Source: Geodermatophilus sp. YIM 151500 (GTDB taxonomy: Bacteria > Actinomycetota > Actinomycetes > Mycobacteriales > Geodermatophilaceae). From it: 64,000 nucleotides of DNA. The position numbers and the translations under genes are program-made. Positions within the stretch are counted from its first letter, which is position 1. Every line of letters starts with the position of its first letter. This document shows, piece after piece, positions 1-9,807 of this stretch. A model generated the notes under the pieces. It had not been told where the DNA came from, made no database searches, and saw nothing but the letters and a program-made list of their open reading frames with translations. Location of the stretch: positions 39,402 through 103,401 of the forward strand of contig NZ_JAOVZT010000012.1 of NCBI RefSeq assembly GCF_025716945.1, read 5' to 3'.

Positions 1-1
1 G

Positions 2-34
2 GCCGCCCCGGAGAAGCACGACGACGAGGGCTGA
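2..34 (+). CDS. 3' end of an upstream gene (partial)
   Basis: The first bases read in frame as AAPEKHDDEG followed by TGA at 32-34. Only ten C-terminal residues, mostly charged, lie in the window, so no function can be given. The downstream FhuF-like gene starts about 100 bases later on the same strand. Confidence 0.4.
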   Translation, partial: AAPEKHDDEG

Positions 35-130
35 CCGGCGCCCGGCCGGTGCGCGCCCGCGGGCCGGGCGCCGGGCCGGCACGCGCCCGCAGGCGGGGCG
101 CGGGGCCGGGCGCCGGGGCGGGACGTCGCG

Positions 131-838
131 GTGAGCGCCACCGCGGCGGTGGCCCTCGCGGCCGCCGGGGACCTGGGCCCGTTCATGGCCGTCGACGCGA
201 CGCCGGGTCCGGACTGGGTCAGCTGGGCCGACGTCGTCGGCGAGCCGGTCGTGCTCCGCGACCGGGTCCGGCAGGCCCGGGAACTGCTGGCTCCCGTGCC
301 CGGCGCCCCGGTCGTCGAGCCGCGGGTGGCGGCCTCGATCGTGCACCTCGGGCTCGTGGCGCGGCTGCTCTCGCCACTGCTCGGCGCCGCGCTGGTGACC
401 GGCGTGCTGCCGGTGGCCGCGCCCGACCGGGTGCACCTGCGCCCCACCGGCAGCCACCCGCTGCCGCTCGCCCTCCCCGGCGCGGACGCGGTGCCGGTGA
501 GCGGCGCCGACGAGGTGGCCGGCGCACTGGGCCGGCACTGGCTGACCCCCGCCGTCGAGCCGCTCGACGCGGCGGTGCACGACCGCTTCCGGCTCTCCCG
601 GAAGGTGCTCAGCGGCAACGTCGTCTCGGCCGTGGCCGGGGCGCTGCGCACCGCCGCGGGCGCCCGGCCGGAGCTGGCGCGGCGGGCGGCGGACGTGCTG
701 GACGCCGTCCTCACCGACGGCCCGCTGGCCGGCACCGGGCGGCGGCGGGACGACGGCTCGTTCGTCCGCCGCTCGTGCTGCCTCTTCTACCGGCTGCCCG
801 GCGCGGGCACCTGCGCCGACTGCGTGCTCACCGGCTGA
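131..838 (+). CDS. (2Fe-2S)-binding FhuF-like protein
   Basis: This 235-residue protein begins at a GTG. Its C-terminus carries C216-C217, C228 and C231, the Cys-Cys-x10-Cys-x2-Cys pattern of the C-terminal 2Fe-2S domain of FhuF-type ferric-siderophore reductases. Members of that family reduce iron released from siderophores on the cytoplasmic side. The N-terminal part has no catalytic motif I recognise and no membrane segment. No siderophore biosynthesis or uptake gene is adjacent, so the substrate is unknown; the family call rests mainly on the cysteine motif. Confidence 0.75.
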   Translation: MSATAAVALAAAGDLGPFMAVDATPGPDWVSWADVVGEPVVLRDRVRQARELLAPVPGAPVVEPRVAASIVHLGLVARLLSPLLGAALVTGVLPVAAPDRVHLRPTGSHPLPLALPGADAVPVSGADEVAGALGRHWLTPAVEPLDAAVHDRFRLSRKVLSGNVVSAVAGALRTAAGARPELARRAADVLDAVLTDGPLAGTGRRRDDGSFVRRSCCLFYRLPGAGTCADCVLTG

Positions 839-1045
839 CCCGGCAGGCTGACCCGGCACGGCAGCGGCCCGCCGTCCGTCCGTGGCAACCGCGGCGAGCC
901 CGTCGCCGTCCCCGGGCGCGGCCACCCGCGAGCGCCCTCCCCGCCCCGTGCGCGCCCCTCCCGTTCCGGAGCCGGACCGGCCCGATCGGGTGACGGCGCA
1001 CGCCGGTGACCTGCGCGGACGCGCCCGAGCCACCACGCTGTACCG

Positions 1046-2059
1046 GTGCCGCTGACCGCCCCCGGGCTGCCCGACCTGCCACCGGAGCTGCGCGGCCCGG
1101 TGGCGGTCGCGCTGGCCAAGCCGGTGCGGTCGATCCCCGCGGCGAGCGCGCTGCCCGGCGGTTGCCGCTACGAGCCCAAGTGGGACGGCTACCGGCTGGT
1201 CGTGGTGCGCGGGGCGACGTCCACCCGGCTGTGGTCCAAGCAGGGCCGCGACCTGACCGACCGCTTCCAGGACGTCGCCACCGCCGCGATCGCCCAGCTC
1301 CCGCCCGGCAGCGTCGTCGACGGCGAGGTGGTCGTCTGGAACGGTGACCGGCTCGACTTCGGCCTGCTGCAGCAGCGCATGGTCGCCAACCCGCGCCGGC
1401 TCGGCCCGCAGATGACCGCGCACCCCGCCTCCTTCGTCGCCTTCGACCTGCTCGCGGCCGGCGGGGTCGACCTGCGCGGCGAGAAGCTGCGCGAGCGCCG
1501 GGCCGCGCTGGAGGACCTGGCCGCCCGCTGGGCGCCGCCGCTGCAGCTCTCCCCCGTGACCGCCGACCCCGCCGAGGCCCGCCGCTGGTTCGACGACTGG
1601 CGGGTGGCCGGGGTCGAGGGCCTGGTGGCCAAGGGCGCCGCCACGCCGTACCGGCCCGGTCGCCGCGAATGGCTGAAGGTCAAGTCGTGGGAGTCGACCG
1701 AGGTGGTCGCCGGCGGCGTCATCGGTCCGCTCGAGCGGCCCGGCCAGCTCGTCGCCGGCACGTACCGGGACGGCGAGCTCGTGGTGGTCGGCCGCACCAG
1801 CCCGCTGTCCCCGCAGCAGGCCCGGGAGCTGGCCGCCGTCCTCGAGCCCGCCGGGCCGGACCACCCGTGGCCCGACCGGATCGGCACCGGGCGCTTCGGC
1901 GGCGGCCGGCTGTCGGTGCCGCTCACCCGGGTGGTCCCCTCGGTCGTCGTCGAGGTGAGCGCCGACGCCGCGCTGACCGCGGGGGTCTTCCGGCACCCGC
2001 TCCGCTACGTGCGGGTCCGGCCGGACCTCCGCCCGGAGGACCTCGACCCGCTGCCCTGA
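1046..2059 (+). CDS. ATP-dependent DNA ligase (LigC/LigD ligase-domain type)
   Basis: The 337-residue product has the nucleotidyltransferase motifs of ATP-dependent DNA ligases: motif I EPKWDGYR with the adenylated lysine at K45, motif III around FVAFDLLA, motif IV VEGLVAKG and motif V WLKVKS, followed by an OB-fold region. It seals nicks through an enzyme-AMP intermediate. The length fits the stand-alone actinobacterial ligases related to the ligase domain of LigD, used in end-joining and base excision repair rather than replication. No polymerase or nuclease domain and no ku gene are next to it. The GTG start lies close before the conserved region; a convergent marR gene follows 25 bases later. 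Confidence 0.9.
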   Translation: MPLTAPGLPDLPPELRGPVAVALAKPVRSIPAASALPGGCRYEPKWDGYRLVVVRGATSTRLWSKQGRDLTDRFQDVATAAIAQLPPGSVVDGEVVVWNGDRLDFGLLQQRMVANPRRLGPQMTAHPASFVAFDLLAAGGVDLRGEKLRERRAALEDLAARWAPPLQLSPVTADPAEARRWFDDWRVAGVEGLVAKGAATPYRPGRREWLKVKSWESTEVVAGGVIGPLERPGQLVAGTYRDGELVVVGRTSPLSPQQARELAAVLEPAGPDHPWPDRIGTGRFGGGRLSVPLTRVVPSVVVEVSADAALTAGVFRHPLRYVRVRPDLRPEDLDPLP

Positions 2060-2084
2060 GCGACCGTCGCGGCCGCACCGCCGG

Positions 2085-2609
2085 TCAGGGATCCTGCGGC
2101 ACCCGGCCGAGGGTGAGCAGGAACCGGCGGAGCAGGCCCGCCAGCTGCGCCCGGTCGTCGTCGTCGAGCCCGTCGAGCAGCGTGCGCTCCGTCTCGAGGT
2201 GATCGGGCAGCGCGGCGTCGAGGGCGGCCCGCCCGGCGGAGGTGAGGCTGACCACGACCGCGCGGCCGTCGTCCGCACTGCGCCGCCGGGTGATCAGGCC
2301 CCTCTCCTCGAGCCGGTCCAGCCGCTGGGTGATGGCGCCGGAGGTGACCAGCGCGGTGCGCATGAGCGCCGTCGGGGTGAGCTGGTAGGGCGGGCCGGCG
2401 CGGCGCAGCGCGGCGAGGACGTCGAAGGACGGCGCGTCGAGGCCGTGCCGGGCGAAGGTCGCGCGCTGGGCCAGGTGCACCTCGCGCTGCAGCTGGGTGA
2501 TCCGGCCGATGATCCCCATCGGCGAGCAGTCGAGATCGGGCCGTTCCCGCCGCCACTGCGCAAGGATGCGGTCGAGGGCGTCCTCGACCGCATCCTCGGC
2601 GGCGGTCAC
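2085..2609 (-). CDS. MarR family transcriptional regulator
   Basis: The 174-residue protein has a central winged helix-turn-helix typical of MarR: the recognition region around TSGAITQRLDRLEERGLI and the wing with RRRSADDGRAV. Such proteins are dimeric repressors, often responsive to phenolic or drug-like ligands. The gene is convergent with the DNA ligase and lies downstream of the MEDS-domain gene on the same strand after a 177-base gap in which I see no gene. The start is a GTG; a later start is possible, since the first twenty residues precede the usual family N-terminus. Confidence 0.85.
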   Translation of the reverse strand: MTAAEDAVEDALDRILAQWRRERPDLDCSPMGIIGRITQLQREVHLAQRATFARHGLDAPSFDVLAALRRAGPPYQLTPTALMRTALVTSGAITQRLDRLEERGLITRRRSADDGRAVVVSLTSAGRAALDAALPDHLETERTLLDGLDDDDRAQLAGLLRRFLLTLGRVPQDP

Positions 2610-2786
2610 CGGACCGGTCCGGGGAGCGATCGGCGCCGGCGCTCCGCTCCCCCGTCCACGGCGGATACCTCAGCAGTGAGCGATCCGGCACGTCAAGCCG
2701 CTCCGGCACGACCATCGCGGAGCCGCCACCGCAGGGGCGCTCGCCGCCGCAGCCGGCCACGGCGGAGCCGCTCGCCGTGTCGGGGC

Positions 2787-3875
2787 CTAGCGCAGCGCGG
2801 TGCTGAGCCGGACGGCGAAGCCCGCCCGGCGCGGCAGCACGTCGACGTGGTCGCACAACTTGCGGGCCAGCCACAGCCCCATGCCGCCCCGGCCCAGGTC
2901 GTCGCCGTGCGCCGGCCAGTACCCGTACAGGGGGTCCGGGAGTCCGGGCCCGCAGTCGGCGATGACGCAGACGAGCCGTCCGGCCGACGCCCACAGCCGC
3001 GCCGAGACCGGCGGGGCGCCGTGCCGGAAGGCGTTGGCCGCCATCTCGCTGAGCGCCAGGTGCAGGTCGTCGCGCTGGTCGCGGTCGGGCACGCTCGCGG
3101 ACAGGGTGGCGCCGATGGCGTGCCGCAGCTCCGGCAGGGTCGGGGCACGGTCGACGGCGAGCAGCGGCGGGGTGTCCTCGATCGGCTCGCGCGGCACGTC
3201 CAATCCCCGGACGAACTCGACCGGATCGACGAAGTCGGGGCTGGCCCGCCAGTCGTCGCCGGCGACGAGCGGGTGGGTGACGCCGGCGCTGCGCACCAGC
3301 GCGGCGGGCAGTTCCCGCGCGTCGTAGAGGCACAGGGCGGTCACCGGCACCGTGCCGAGCATCGCGTTGGCGACCGACTCGAAGCACTGCCCCTCGCGCA
3401 CGTCGCGCGGCGCGGCCCCGAAGTCGACCTGGGCGAGCAGGCGCAGCCGCCCCGATCCGCGGGTGGTGGCGCGCTCGGCCAGGCGGCCGGTGTGGCTGAA
3501 CACCTCGGGGGCGCGGGAGGAGAACAGGCAGATGCGAGGATCGAAGTCGACGGCGCCGGCCCGCTCGCCCAGCGCCTCGGTGAGCCGGCGTTCGAGACCG
3601 GGCCGGGCCCCGACGACGGTCAGGTCGTCGGCGTCGAGGCCCGCGGTGACGTACTCGACAGCGAGCGACAGCAGCTGCTCGTCGGTCTCGACCACGGCTG
3701 CGGCGTGCCGGGCCGCGCGGGACGGTCCACCGCCCGCCATGCGGGCACCGGCAGACGCGACCGGCTCCGTCGCTGCGCGCGGCGCTCCGTCCACATGCCC
3801 CTCGACCGGTCGGGCCGGTGCCGGACCGGCCGTCGTGCTCGCCGCTCCTGCAGCGGATGACTGTTTACAACCCAT
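2787..3875 (-). CDS. MEDS-domain sensor with RsbW-like ATPase domain
   Basis: Residues about 55-210 resemble the MEDS (DcmR-like sensory) domain, with a central arginine-rich loop and the sequence VTALCLYD. The C-terminal 130 residues form a histidine-kinase-like ATPase of the RsbW/anti-sigma type, with an N-box containing SEMAANAFRHG and a G-box containing GRGGMGLWLARKL. Proteins of this layout are thought to act in partner-switching control of sigma factors. The first 45 residues are Ala/Gly/Pro-rich and the true start may be the ATG at 3740. The base composition around 3855-3880 is unusually AT-rich for this window, which fits a promoter there and the later start. Confidence 0.75.
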   Translation of the reverse strand: MGCKQSSAAGAASTTAGPAPARPVEGHVDGAPRAATEPVASAGARMAGGGPSRAARHAAAVVETDEQLLSLAVEYVTAGLDADDLTVVGARPGLERRLTEALGERAGAVDFDPRICLFSSRAPEVFSHTGRLAERATTRGSGRLRLLAQVDFGAAPRDVREGQCFESVANAMLGTVPVTALCLYDARELPAALVRSAGVTHPLVAGDDWRASPDFVDPVEFVRGLDVPREPIEDTPPLLAVDRAPTLPELRHAIGATLSASVPDRDQRDDLHLALSEMAANAFRHGAPPVSARLWASAGRLVCVIADCGPGLPDPLYGYWPAHGDDLGRGGMGLWLARKLCDHVDVLPRRAGFAVRLSTALR

Positions 3876-3922
3876 TGTCCACGACCGGGGTCACCGGCCT
3901 GCCAGCGGCGCCCGGCTCCGGC

Positions 3923-4570
3923 TCACCCCAGCGGTGCCGCACCCCGCCGACCGGCGCAGGACGCCGTCCCGAGCCAGGTGTGCGGCGCACCCTGGTAGCA
4001 CCATCCCAGCCGCGGCCGTCGCGCGCTCACCCACAGCGCGGGCACCCGCTTGTCGCCGCACCGCGACCCGGCCAGCGAGAAGCAGTTACGCGCACGCAGC
4101 ACGCCCGGGTCGGAGACGAGCACCGACAGGCCCTCGGCGACGGTCAGCGGCGAGCGGCCGGCCCCGGTGATGCGGGGCAGCACGTCGGCGGGGGTCTGGT
4201 CCAACGTCTCCGGCCCCGTGTCGACGTCGAGCAGCAGGTACGGCCCGGAGGGCACGTCGATCTCCGGCAGCGGCCGGAACCGGGCCAGGTCGGCGGCGTC
4301 CATGGTGGTGAACCCGGAGCCGCCGAGGGTGTGCACCGCGCCCAGCACGTCGACGACCGGGAGGTCCGGCAGCACGACCACGAACGGGACGCCGGTGCTC
4401 CCTCCGTCGTCGGCGGGCAGCTGGTCGCGCAGCGGCTCCAGCCACGCCCGGAAGCACGTCTCCTTGAGGTCGAGCAGGGCCGGCAGGCCGGTGGTGGCGA
4501 GGGCGTCGACCTGGCGGTCGAACTCGAGCTCGGCCTCGGTGGGGAGCCTGGCTGCGGGCAGCGCGGACAT
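3923..4570 (-). CDS. DUF5701 family protein
   Basis: From the ATG at 4570, preceded by a GAGG ribosome-binding site, the protein is 215 residues. It matches my recollection of DUF5701, an actinobacterial family of unknown function, through segments such as LKETCFRAWLEPLRDQLP and the long conserved C-terminal half with GRSPLTVAEGLSV and CFSLAGSRCGDKRVPALW. It has no signal peptide or membrane segment. The conserved cysteines could bind metal, but that is inference. It is divergent from uraD over 197 bases. Confidence 0.7.
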   Translation of the reverse strand: MSALPAARLPTEAELEFDRQVDALATTGLPALLDLKETCFRAWLEPLRDQLPADDGGSTGVPFVVVLPDLPVVDVLGAVHTLGGSGFTTMDAADLARFRPLPEIDVPSGPYLLLDVDTGPETLDQTPADVLPRITGAGRSPLTVAEGLSVLVSDPGVLRARNCFSLAGSRCGDKRVPALWVSARRPRLGWCYQGAPHTWLGTASCAGRRGAAPLG

Positions 4571-4767
4571 CGGACCTCTCTTCCGGCCGCACGGGCGCGG
4601 CCGCGGAGCGGGCGGACCACGGCAGCGCCTTCGGCTCCCCCGCGCCACCGGCCCGCCAGCTTAGCGAGTCGGTCCGGCGCGCCGCCTCCGGCCGGCACCC
4701 GACCGTGTGACACCTCCCGACGTCCACGGGCGGGCGGCGGACGAGGGCGGGCTGGCATCCTGCCGGG

Positions 4768-5265
4768 GTGAGCGCCCTCGACACCTTCAACGACGAGCCT
4801 GCCGACCGGGCGGTGCAGGCGCTGCGGGCGTGCAACGCCGCGCCCCGTTTCGCCGCCGAGCTCGTGGCCGGCCGGCCCTACCCCGACGTCGACACGCTGG
4901 TCCGGCGGGCGGAGGAGGTGGCGCGCGGCCTGCCCTGGGCGGAGGTGGCGGTGGCGCTGGCCGCGCACCCGCGGATCGGCGACCGGGTGGAGGGGTCCTC
5001 GCCGGAGGCGGAGGCGTCACGGCAGGAGCAGAGCGCCATGGCCGGGGCGGACGCCGGCACCAGGTCCGCGCTGCTCGACGGCAACCGCGCCTACGAGGAG
5101 CGCTTCGACCACGTGTTCCTCATCCGGGCGGCGGGGCGCACGCCGGAGGAGATGCTGGCCGAGCTGCACCGCCGGCTGGACAACGACGAGGAGACCGAGC
5201 AGGCCGAGGTGACCGAGCAGCTCGCGCAGATCTCCGCGCTCCGGGTGCGCGGGATGGTCTCGTGA
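4768..5265 (+). CDS. uraD: 2-oxo-4-hydroxy-4-carboxy-5-ureidoimidazoline decarboxylase
   Basis: The 165-residue protein carries the OHCU decarboxylase signatures AHPRIGD, with the catalytic histidine, and SRQEQSAM, as well as YEERFDHVFLIRAAGRTPEEML. It converts OHCU to S-allantoin, the last step of urate oxidation in purine degradation. The usual partners, urate oxidase and hydroxyisourate hydrolase, are not in the window, so this gene is separated from the rest of its pathway or their genes lie elsewhere. It starts with GTG. A long hairpin lies directly downstream, between it and the convergent LiaF-like gene. Confidence 0.92.
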   Translation: MSALDTFNDEPADRAVQALRACNAAPRFAAELVAGRPYPDVDTLVRRAEEVARGLPWAEVAVALAAHPRIGDRVEGSSPEAEASRQEQSAMAGADAGTRSALLDGNRAYEERFDHVFLIRAAGRTPEEMLAELHRRLDNDEETEQAEVTEQLAQISALRVRGMVS

Positions 5266-5279
5266 GCGGGCCTCGAGGG

Positions 5280-5330
5280 GCGAGCGGAGGAGATCCGTGC
5301 GGGCGACCCGCAGGGATCTCCTCCGCTCGC
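5280..5330. terminator. bidirectional hairpin, shared family, copy 1
   Basis: Two 17-base arms, 5280-5296 and 5314-5330, are perfect reverse complements. The 17-base loop contains a second pairing, TGCGGG with CCCGCA around CGA. The hairpin lies between the convergent uraD and LiaF-like genes and would work on both transcripts. The loop sequence is shared with the hairpins at 23841-23890 and 45592-45639. Confidence 0.8.
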
Positions 5331-5331
5331 G

Positions 5332-5829
5332 TCACCGGGGGACGCCGACCGCCGGGTCGCCCGTCTCGAGGCCCACCCCGCCGAGGAACACCCGCGCGTG
5401 CACCCGCAGGTCGGCGAACCGCTCGTCGTCCGTGCGGTGCAGGTGCGCGTCGGTGCCCACGCCGCCGATCCCGCGGGTGCTGGTCCAGACGCGCCAGTCG
5501 CGCGGCACGGTCACGGCCAGGCCGCCCAGCAGCGCGCGCACCGTGACGTCGACCCCACCGGGCACGCGCGGGACACCGGTGAGGTCGAGGTGGCCGCCGG
5601 CCATCAGCAGGTCCACGCGGACCCGCGACAGGTGGTCGTTGTGCGGGCGCAGCACGACCTCGCCGAGCGCCCGCACCCGCCGGATGCCCGCCGTGCTCTC
5701 GTCCCCCTCGTCCTTGCGGCGGGCCACCAGCCGACCGCCGAGCGCCAGCCCGCCCTGCAACGCCAGCCACCCGGCGACCCAGGGCAGGGCCCGGCGCAGC
5801 GCGGGAGGCAGGGAGCGCGACGTCGTCAT
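5332..5829 (-). CDS. LiaF-like C-terminal domain protein
   Basis: Taking the ATG at 5829, the protein has 165 residues. An N-terminal hydrophobic segment, about residues 15-33 (WVAGWLALQGGLALGGRLVA), is probably a membrane anchor. The rest is a beta-rich domain in which phrases such as VTVRALLGGLAVTVPRDWRVW resemble the C-terminal domain of LiaF and related cell-wall stress proteins. LiaF restrains a cell-envelope stress two-component system in Bacillus; no such system is next to this gene, so the role is open. An in-frame extension upstream to 6006 is compositionally unlike coding sequence and overlaps the chemoreceptor gene. Confidence 0.65.
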   Translation of the reverse strand: MTTSRSLPPALRRALPWVAGWLALQGGLALGGRLVARRKDEGDESTAGIRRVRALGEVVLRPHNDHLSRVRVDLLMAGGHLDLTGVPRVPGGVDVTVRALLGGLAVTVPRDWRVWTSTRGIGGVGTDAHLHRTDDERFADLRVHARVFLGGVGLETGDPAVGVPR

Positions 5830-5929
5830 GCCGCACAGCCTGCCCGGAGCCCCGGGCCGCTGACCAGCGGAGCCCCGCCGGCCGGCTCCCGGTGGCGGAC
5901 GCCCGGTTGCCGGCTCCGGTGGCCGCGGC

Positions 5930-7516
5930 TCAGTACCGGAAGCGCGCGACCGCGCTCTGCAGCGACCCGGCCATGCGTGCCACCTCGTCGATGGCCGCCC
6001 GCGCATCGGTCATGGCCCGGGTGGTGGCGTCGGTGGCCCCGGCGACGGCCGTGATGCTCTCGCTGATCCGGCCCGCCGACACCGCCGCCTCGGAGACGTT
6101 GCGGTTCATCTCGGTGGTCGTGGCGGTCTGCTCCTCGACCGCGGCGGCGATGGTGGCCTGCGAGTCGTTGATCAGCCCGATGATCGAGGAGATCTCGCCG
6201 ATCGCCCGGACGGCGCCCTCCGTGTCGGCCTGGATGGCCTCGACGCGGGCGGTGATGTCCTGGGTGGCCTTGGCCGTCTCCTGGGCGAGCTCCTTGACCT
6301 CGTTGGCGACGACGGCGAAGCCCTTCCCGGCTTCCCCGGCCCGCGCGGCCTCGATGGTCGCGTTCAACGCCAGCAGGTTGGTCTGCTCGGCGATGCCCGT
6401 GATCACCCTGACCACGTCGGCGATCTCCAGCGACGACTCGCCCAGCGTGGCCACCGTGGACGTCGTCGCGTCGGCCACCGTCACCGCCTGGGCGGCGACC
6501 CGGGACACCTCACTGGCGTTCTGCGCGATCTCCCGGATGGAGCTGCCCAACTCCTCCGAGCCCGCCGCGACGGTCTCGAAACCGGCCAACACGCGGCCCG
6601 CCTCGCCGGACACCGCACCGCTGTGCGCGGACGACTCGTCGGCCAGGCGGGACAGGTCCCGGGCCGACGCCGACAGCTGCTCGGTGGCCGCGGCCAGGGT
6701 CGCGGAGCTGTCGCCGATCGTCCCGACGACGGCGCGCACGGAGGACATCGCGGCCTCCAGCGCCGCTGCCATCGTGCCGACCTCGTCGCGGCTCGTGACG
6801 CCGGTCGACCCGCGCAGGTCGCCGTCGGCCATCGCCGTGACGACCGCGCCGACCCGGCGCAGCGGCCCGACCACCGACCGGGTGACGACCCAGCCGAGCG
6901 CGACGAGCAGCAGCGCTCCTCCGGCGGCCACCGCCAGCGCCTGCCCGGTCGCCGCGCGCCGCTGGTCGGCGCTGGCCTGCGCCGCCTCCCGGGCGAAGGC
7001 CGCCACGGCCTCCTCCATGAGCGGCAGCTCGTCCTCGAGCACCGCGAAGTCGGCGGCGAACCGGGGGTACGCCGCCTGCGCGGCGAGCGGGTCCGTGCCG
7101 GCGGTCGCCACGATGGCCGCCGCCGAGGCCAGGTAGTCGTCGACGGCGGGCACCACGGCCTCGACGGCGGCGGTGACCTCGGGGCCGACGTCGTCCGCGG
7201 CGGCCTCGGCCAGGATCTCCCGGAACGTGGCGTCGTGCTCGGCCAGGTCGGCCGCCGCGCCCTCGTAGAGGGGGCCTCGCCCGCCGCTGAGCAGGGCCTG
7301 CAGGACGTCGGCCCGGACGGCGTCGTGCATCATGTCGGCCATCAGGACGTCGCCGGTCACCTCCGCCCCGGCGAGCAGGTCGTCCGCGCGCTCACCGGCG
7401 CCCCCGAGCGCCTGCACGGTGATGGCCGCGAAGGCGCCGAGCGTGAGCACACCCGACGCGACGAGGGCTCCCAGCTTGACGCCGAGCGGGCGGTCGGACC
7501 AGACGGTGCGGGCCAT
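5930..7516 (-). CDS. methyl-accepting chemotaxis protein
   Basis: From the ATG at 7516, with AGGAG six bases before it, the product is 528 residues. It has a membrane segment at about 12-34, an extracellular helical sensor of about 155 residues, a second membrane segment near 190-212, a HAMP linker and a long cytoplasmic signalling coiled coil. The hairpin tip is recognisable: [19 protein letters not shown] with [16 protein letters not shown]. Receptors of this kind control CheA. No che or flagellar gene is in the window, and no C-terminal CheR/CheB tether is visible; the protein ends in FRY. Confidence 0.93.
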   Translation of the reverse strand: MARTVWSDRPLGVKLGALVASGVLTLGAFAAITVQALGGAGERADDLLAGAEVTGDVLMADMMHDAVRADVLQALLSGGRGPLYEGAAADLAEHDATFREILAEAAADDVGPEVTAAVEAVVPAVDDYLASAAAIVATAGTDPLAAQAAYPRFAADFAVLEDELPLMEEAVAAFAREAAQASADQRRAATGQALAVAAGGALLLVALGWVVTRSVVGPLRRVGAVVTAMADGDLRGSTGVTSRDEVGTMAAALEAAMSSVRAVVGTIGDSSATLAAATEQLSASARDLSRLADESSAHSGAVSGEAGRVLAGFETVAAGSEELGSSIREIAQNASEVSRVAAQAVTVADATTSTVATLGESSLEIADVVRVITGIAEQTNLLALNATIEAARAGEAGKGFAVVANEVKELAQETAKATQDITARVEAIQADTEGAVRAIGEISSIIGLINDSQATIAAAVEEQTATTTEMNRNVSEAAVSAGRISESITAVAGATDATTRAMTDARAAIDEVARMAGSLQSAVARFRY

Positions 7517-7725
7517 GGGAGCTCCTGCGCGGAGGTCGGTCGGTGCTGGCTGCACCCACCCGTGAGCCCAGGTTCGGCAGGGCCGGTCTCCCGCTCCAGG
7601 CGAACCGGCGGCCGCGGCGGGGCCGCCGCCCCGCCCGCACCGGTGGCCTCCCCCGCCCCGCCGGCCCCGGCGACCCGCGGACGGCCACCCCGCCGGTCCG
7701 CCCGCCCTCCGGCAGCCGGCGGCGT

Positions 7726-8850
7726 TCAGCGGCGGGTGGAGACGGCGACGACGAACCGCGGCCCGCGGGACACCAGCCGGGTCGGGCCCACCAGCCGCCG
7801 CAGCGCGCCGCGATGGGGCAGGGAGCCGTTCCAGACCGTCCACAGCTCGCCGCCGGGCCGCAGCAGCCGCGCTGCTCCGGCGAACAGCCGGTCGGCGGCG
7901 GTCGTCACCACCGCCGGGCCCAGGTGGAACGGCGGGTTGCAGACGACGAGGTCGGCGCTCGCCGGCCGCAGCGAGTCGCCGGCGTCGTCGCGCCCCACGC
8001 GTACCCGGTCGGCCAGCCCGTTGGCGGCCGCGGAGGCGACGGCGGAGGCGACGGCCGCCGCGGACTGGTCGACGGCCGTGACGGACAGCCCCGGCCGGGC
8101 GCGGGCCAGCGCGGCGGCCAGCACGCCGGTGCCGCAGCCCAGGTCGACGGCGGTCCGGGCCTCCGGCGCGGCGCGGTCGAGCACCGCGAGCAGCGCACGG
8201 GTGCCGGCGTCCACCTTCGTGCCCGCAAACGCCGCTCCGTGCGCGCGGACGGTGAGCCCGAGGTCGGGGTGGTGGCGTTCCCGCGGGAACGTCGGGCGCC
8301 CCGGTCGCGGGCTGCGGGCGACCAGCACCCGCGACTTCTGCCGCGCCAGCGTGGCGGACACGTCGCCGAAGGAGTCCGCGAGGACGTCGTTCATGGCGTG
8401 CGTCATGTGCTTGACCCGGCCGCCGACGAGCACGGTCACGTCCGGGGCCGCGCCCGCGGCGAGCACCTCGGCGACCTCGCGCAGCGCGTCCAGCGCCTTG
8501 GGCACCCGGACCAGGACGAGCCGCGCGCCGTCCGCCAGCTCCGACGTCAGCGGCACCGGGCGGAAGCCGCCGGTCAGCCCGGTCCGCTCGGCGTTGCGGA
8601 CGAGAGCCCGCTCGCCGACCAGCAGGTCCTGGTGCACCCGGACACCGGTGGCCCCGGCCGCGGCAGCGCCCAGGGTGAGCGCGCCGTAGGAGTCGTCGAC
8701 GACGGCGACCTCGCCGGGACCGCAGCTCCGCACCAGGTCAGCGGCGGTGTCGAGCAGCAGCCGGTCGGTGGCGTCGACGGCGACCAGGTCGGGCGCGTCG
8801 ACGTCCGGCTCCCGGCGCAGCGCCGCCAGCACGTCCTCGGCGTCGGACAT
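7726..8850 (-). CDS. RsmC/RlmG-like class I methyltransferase
   Basis: The 374-residue protein has the two-domain form of rRNA guanine-N2 methyltransferases. The degenerate N-terminal half is followed by a SAM-binding domain with DLGCGTG at about residue 236 and the catalytic NPPFH motif typical of N-methylation of exocyclic amines. By family it modifies a guanine in 16S or 23S rRNA; the exact position cannot be told from sequence. It lies 15 bases downstream of the haloalkane dehalogenase gene and is probably cotranscribed with it. Confidence 0.85.
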   Translation of the reverse strand: MSDAEDVLAALRREPDVDAPDLVAVDATDRLLLDTAADLVRSCGPGEVAVVDDSYGALTLGAAAAGATGVRVHQDLLVGERALVRNAERTGLTGGFRPVPLTSELADGARLVLVRVPKALDALREVAEVLAAGAAPDVTVLVGGRVKHMTHAMNDVLADSFGDVSATLARQKSRVLVARSPRPGRPTFPRERHHPDLGLTVRAHGAAFAGTKVDAGTRALLAVLDRAAPEARTAVDLGCGTGVLAAALARARPGLSVTAVDQSAAAVASAVASAAANGLADRVRVGRDDAGDSLRPASADLVVCNPPFHLGPAVVTTAADRLFAGAARLLRPGGELWTVWNGSLPHRGALRRLVGPTRLVSRGPRFVVAVSTRR

Positions 8851-8865
8851 GGCCGTCTCCGACGG

Positions 8866-9780
8866 TCAGGGGTCGGGGGTCGCAGCGACGAGGTCGGCGA
8901 CGACGCGGGCGAGCTCGGGGCCGGCGTCCTCCTGCAGGAAGTGCCCGCCGGCCAGCGTCACGTGCGGCCGCCCCCGCGCGCCGGGGACCCGCTCCTGGAA
9001 CACCCGGTCGCCGCCGCGGGTGATCGGGTCGCCGTCGGAGAACGCGGTCAGGAACGGCGCGTCCCAGCGGGCGAGCACCTCCCACGCGGCCCGGTTGGCG
9101 GCAGCCGCGGGGTCGTCGGGCCTCGTCGGCACGAGGGCGGGGAACACCCGCGCGCCGGCCTTGTAGCGGTCGTCGGGGAAGGGCGCGTCGTAGGCGGCCA
9201 GCACGCCGGCTGGGAGCTGCGACACGGTGCCGTTGGCGATGACCCGCCCGACGTCGAACCGGTCCGACGTCGCCGCGAACCGCTGCCACGTGAGGAACGC
9301 CTCGCTCACCGGCTGCTCACCGGTGGGCAGGAACGTGTTGGCGACGACCACCCGGGCGAAGCGGCCGGGGTGCTCGGCGACCAGCCGGAGGCCGATCAGC
9401 CCGCCCCAGTCCTGCCCGACGAGGGTCACCCCGCGCAGCCCGAGCCGGTCGAGCAGCGCCTCGCGCATCCACCCGACGTGCCGGGCGTAGGTGTAGGCCG
9501 CGCGCTCGACGGGCTTGTCGGAACGCCCGAACCCGACCAGGTCCGGGGCGACCACCCGCAGGCCCGCGTCGACGAGCACCGGGACGAGCTGCCGGTAGAG
9601 GTACGACCACGACGGCTCGCCGTGCAGCAGCAGGACCGTCTCGCCGTCCTGCGGCCCCTCGTCGACGTAGGCGACCCGGAGCCGGCCGCCCGCGGTGTCG
9701 TCGACCTCGACGTACCACGGCGGGTAGCCGAACCCGGGCAGGTCGGTGAAGCGCTCCTCGGGCGTCCGCAGGACCTCCAC
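8866..9780 (-). CDS. haloalkane dehalogenase
   Basis: This 304-residue alpha/beta hydrolase shows HGEPSWSYLYR at the oxyanion region and the nucleophile elbow VGQDWGG with D124 as nucleophile and W125 as halide ligand. A catalytic acid is likely in FSDGDPI and the catalytic histidine lies in GGHFLQED. The enzyme hydrolyses carbon-halogen bonds to alcohol and halide. The length and the DLVGFGRSDKP segment match subfamily I dehalogenases of the DhlA/DhmA kind. msrA ends 27 bases upstream and the methyltransferase follows closely, suggesting one transcript. Actual substrates are unknown. Confidence 0.88.
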   Translation of the reverse strand: MEVLRTPEERFTDLPGFGYPPWYVEVDDTAGGRLRVAYVDEGPQDGETVLLLHGEPSWSYLYRQLVPVLVDAGLRVVAPDLVGFGRSDKPVERAAYTYARHVGWMREALLDRLGLRGVTLVGQDWGGLIGLRLVAEHPGRFARVVVANTFLPTGEQPVSEAFLTWQRFAATSDRFDVGRVIANGTVSQLPAGVLAAYDAPFPDDRYKAGARVFPALVPTRPDDPAAAANRAAWEVLARWDAPFLTAFSDGDPITRGGDRVFQERVPGARGRPHVTLAGGHFLQEDAGPELARVVADLVAATPDP

Positions 9781-9807
9781 GGGTCGCGACGCTACCGGGG
9801 GACGGCG

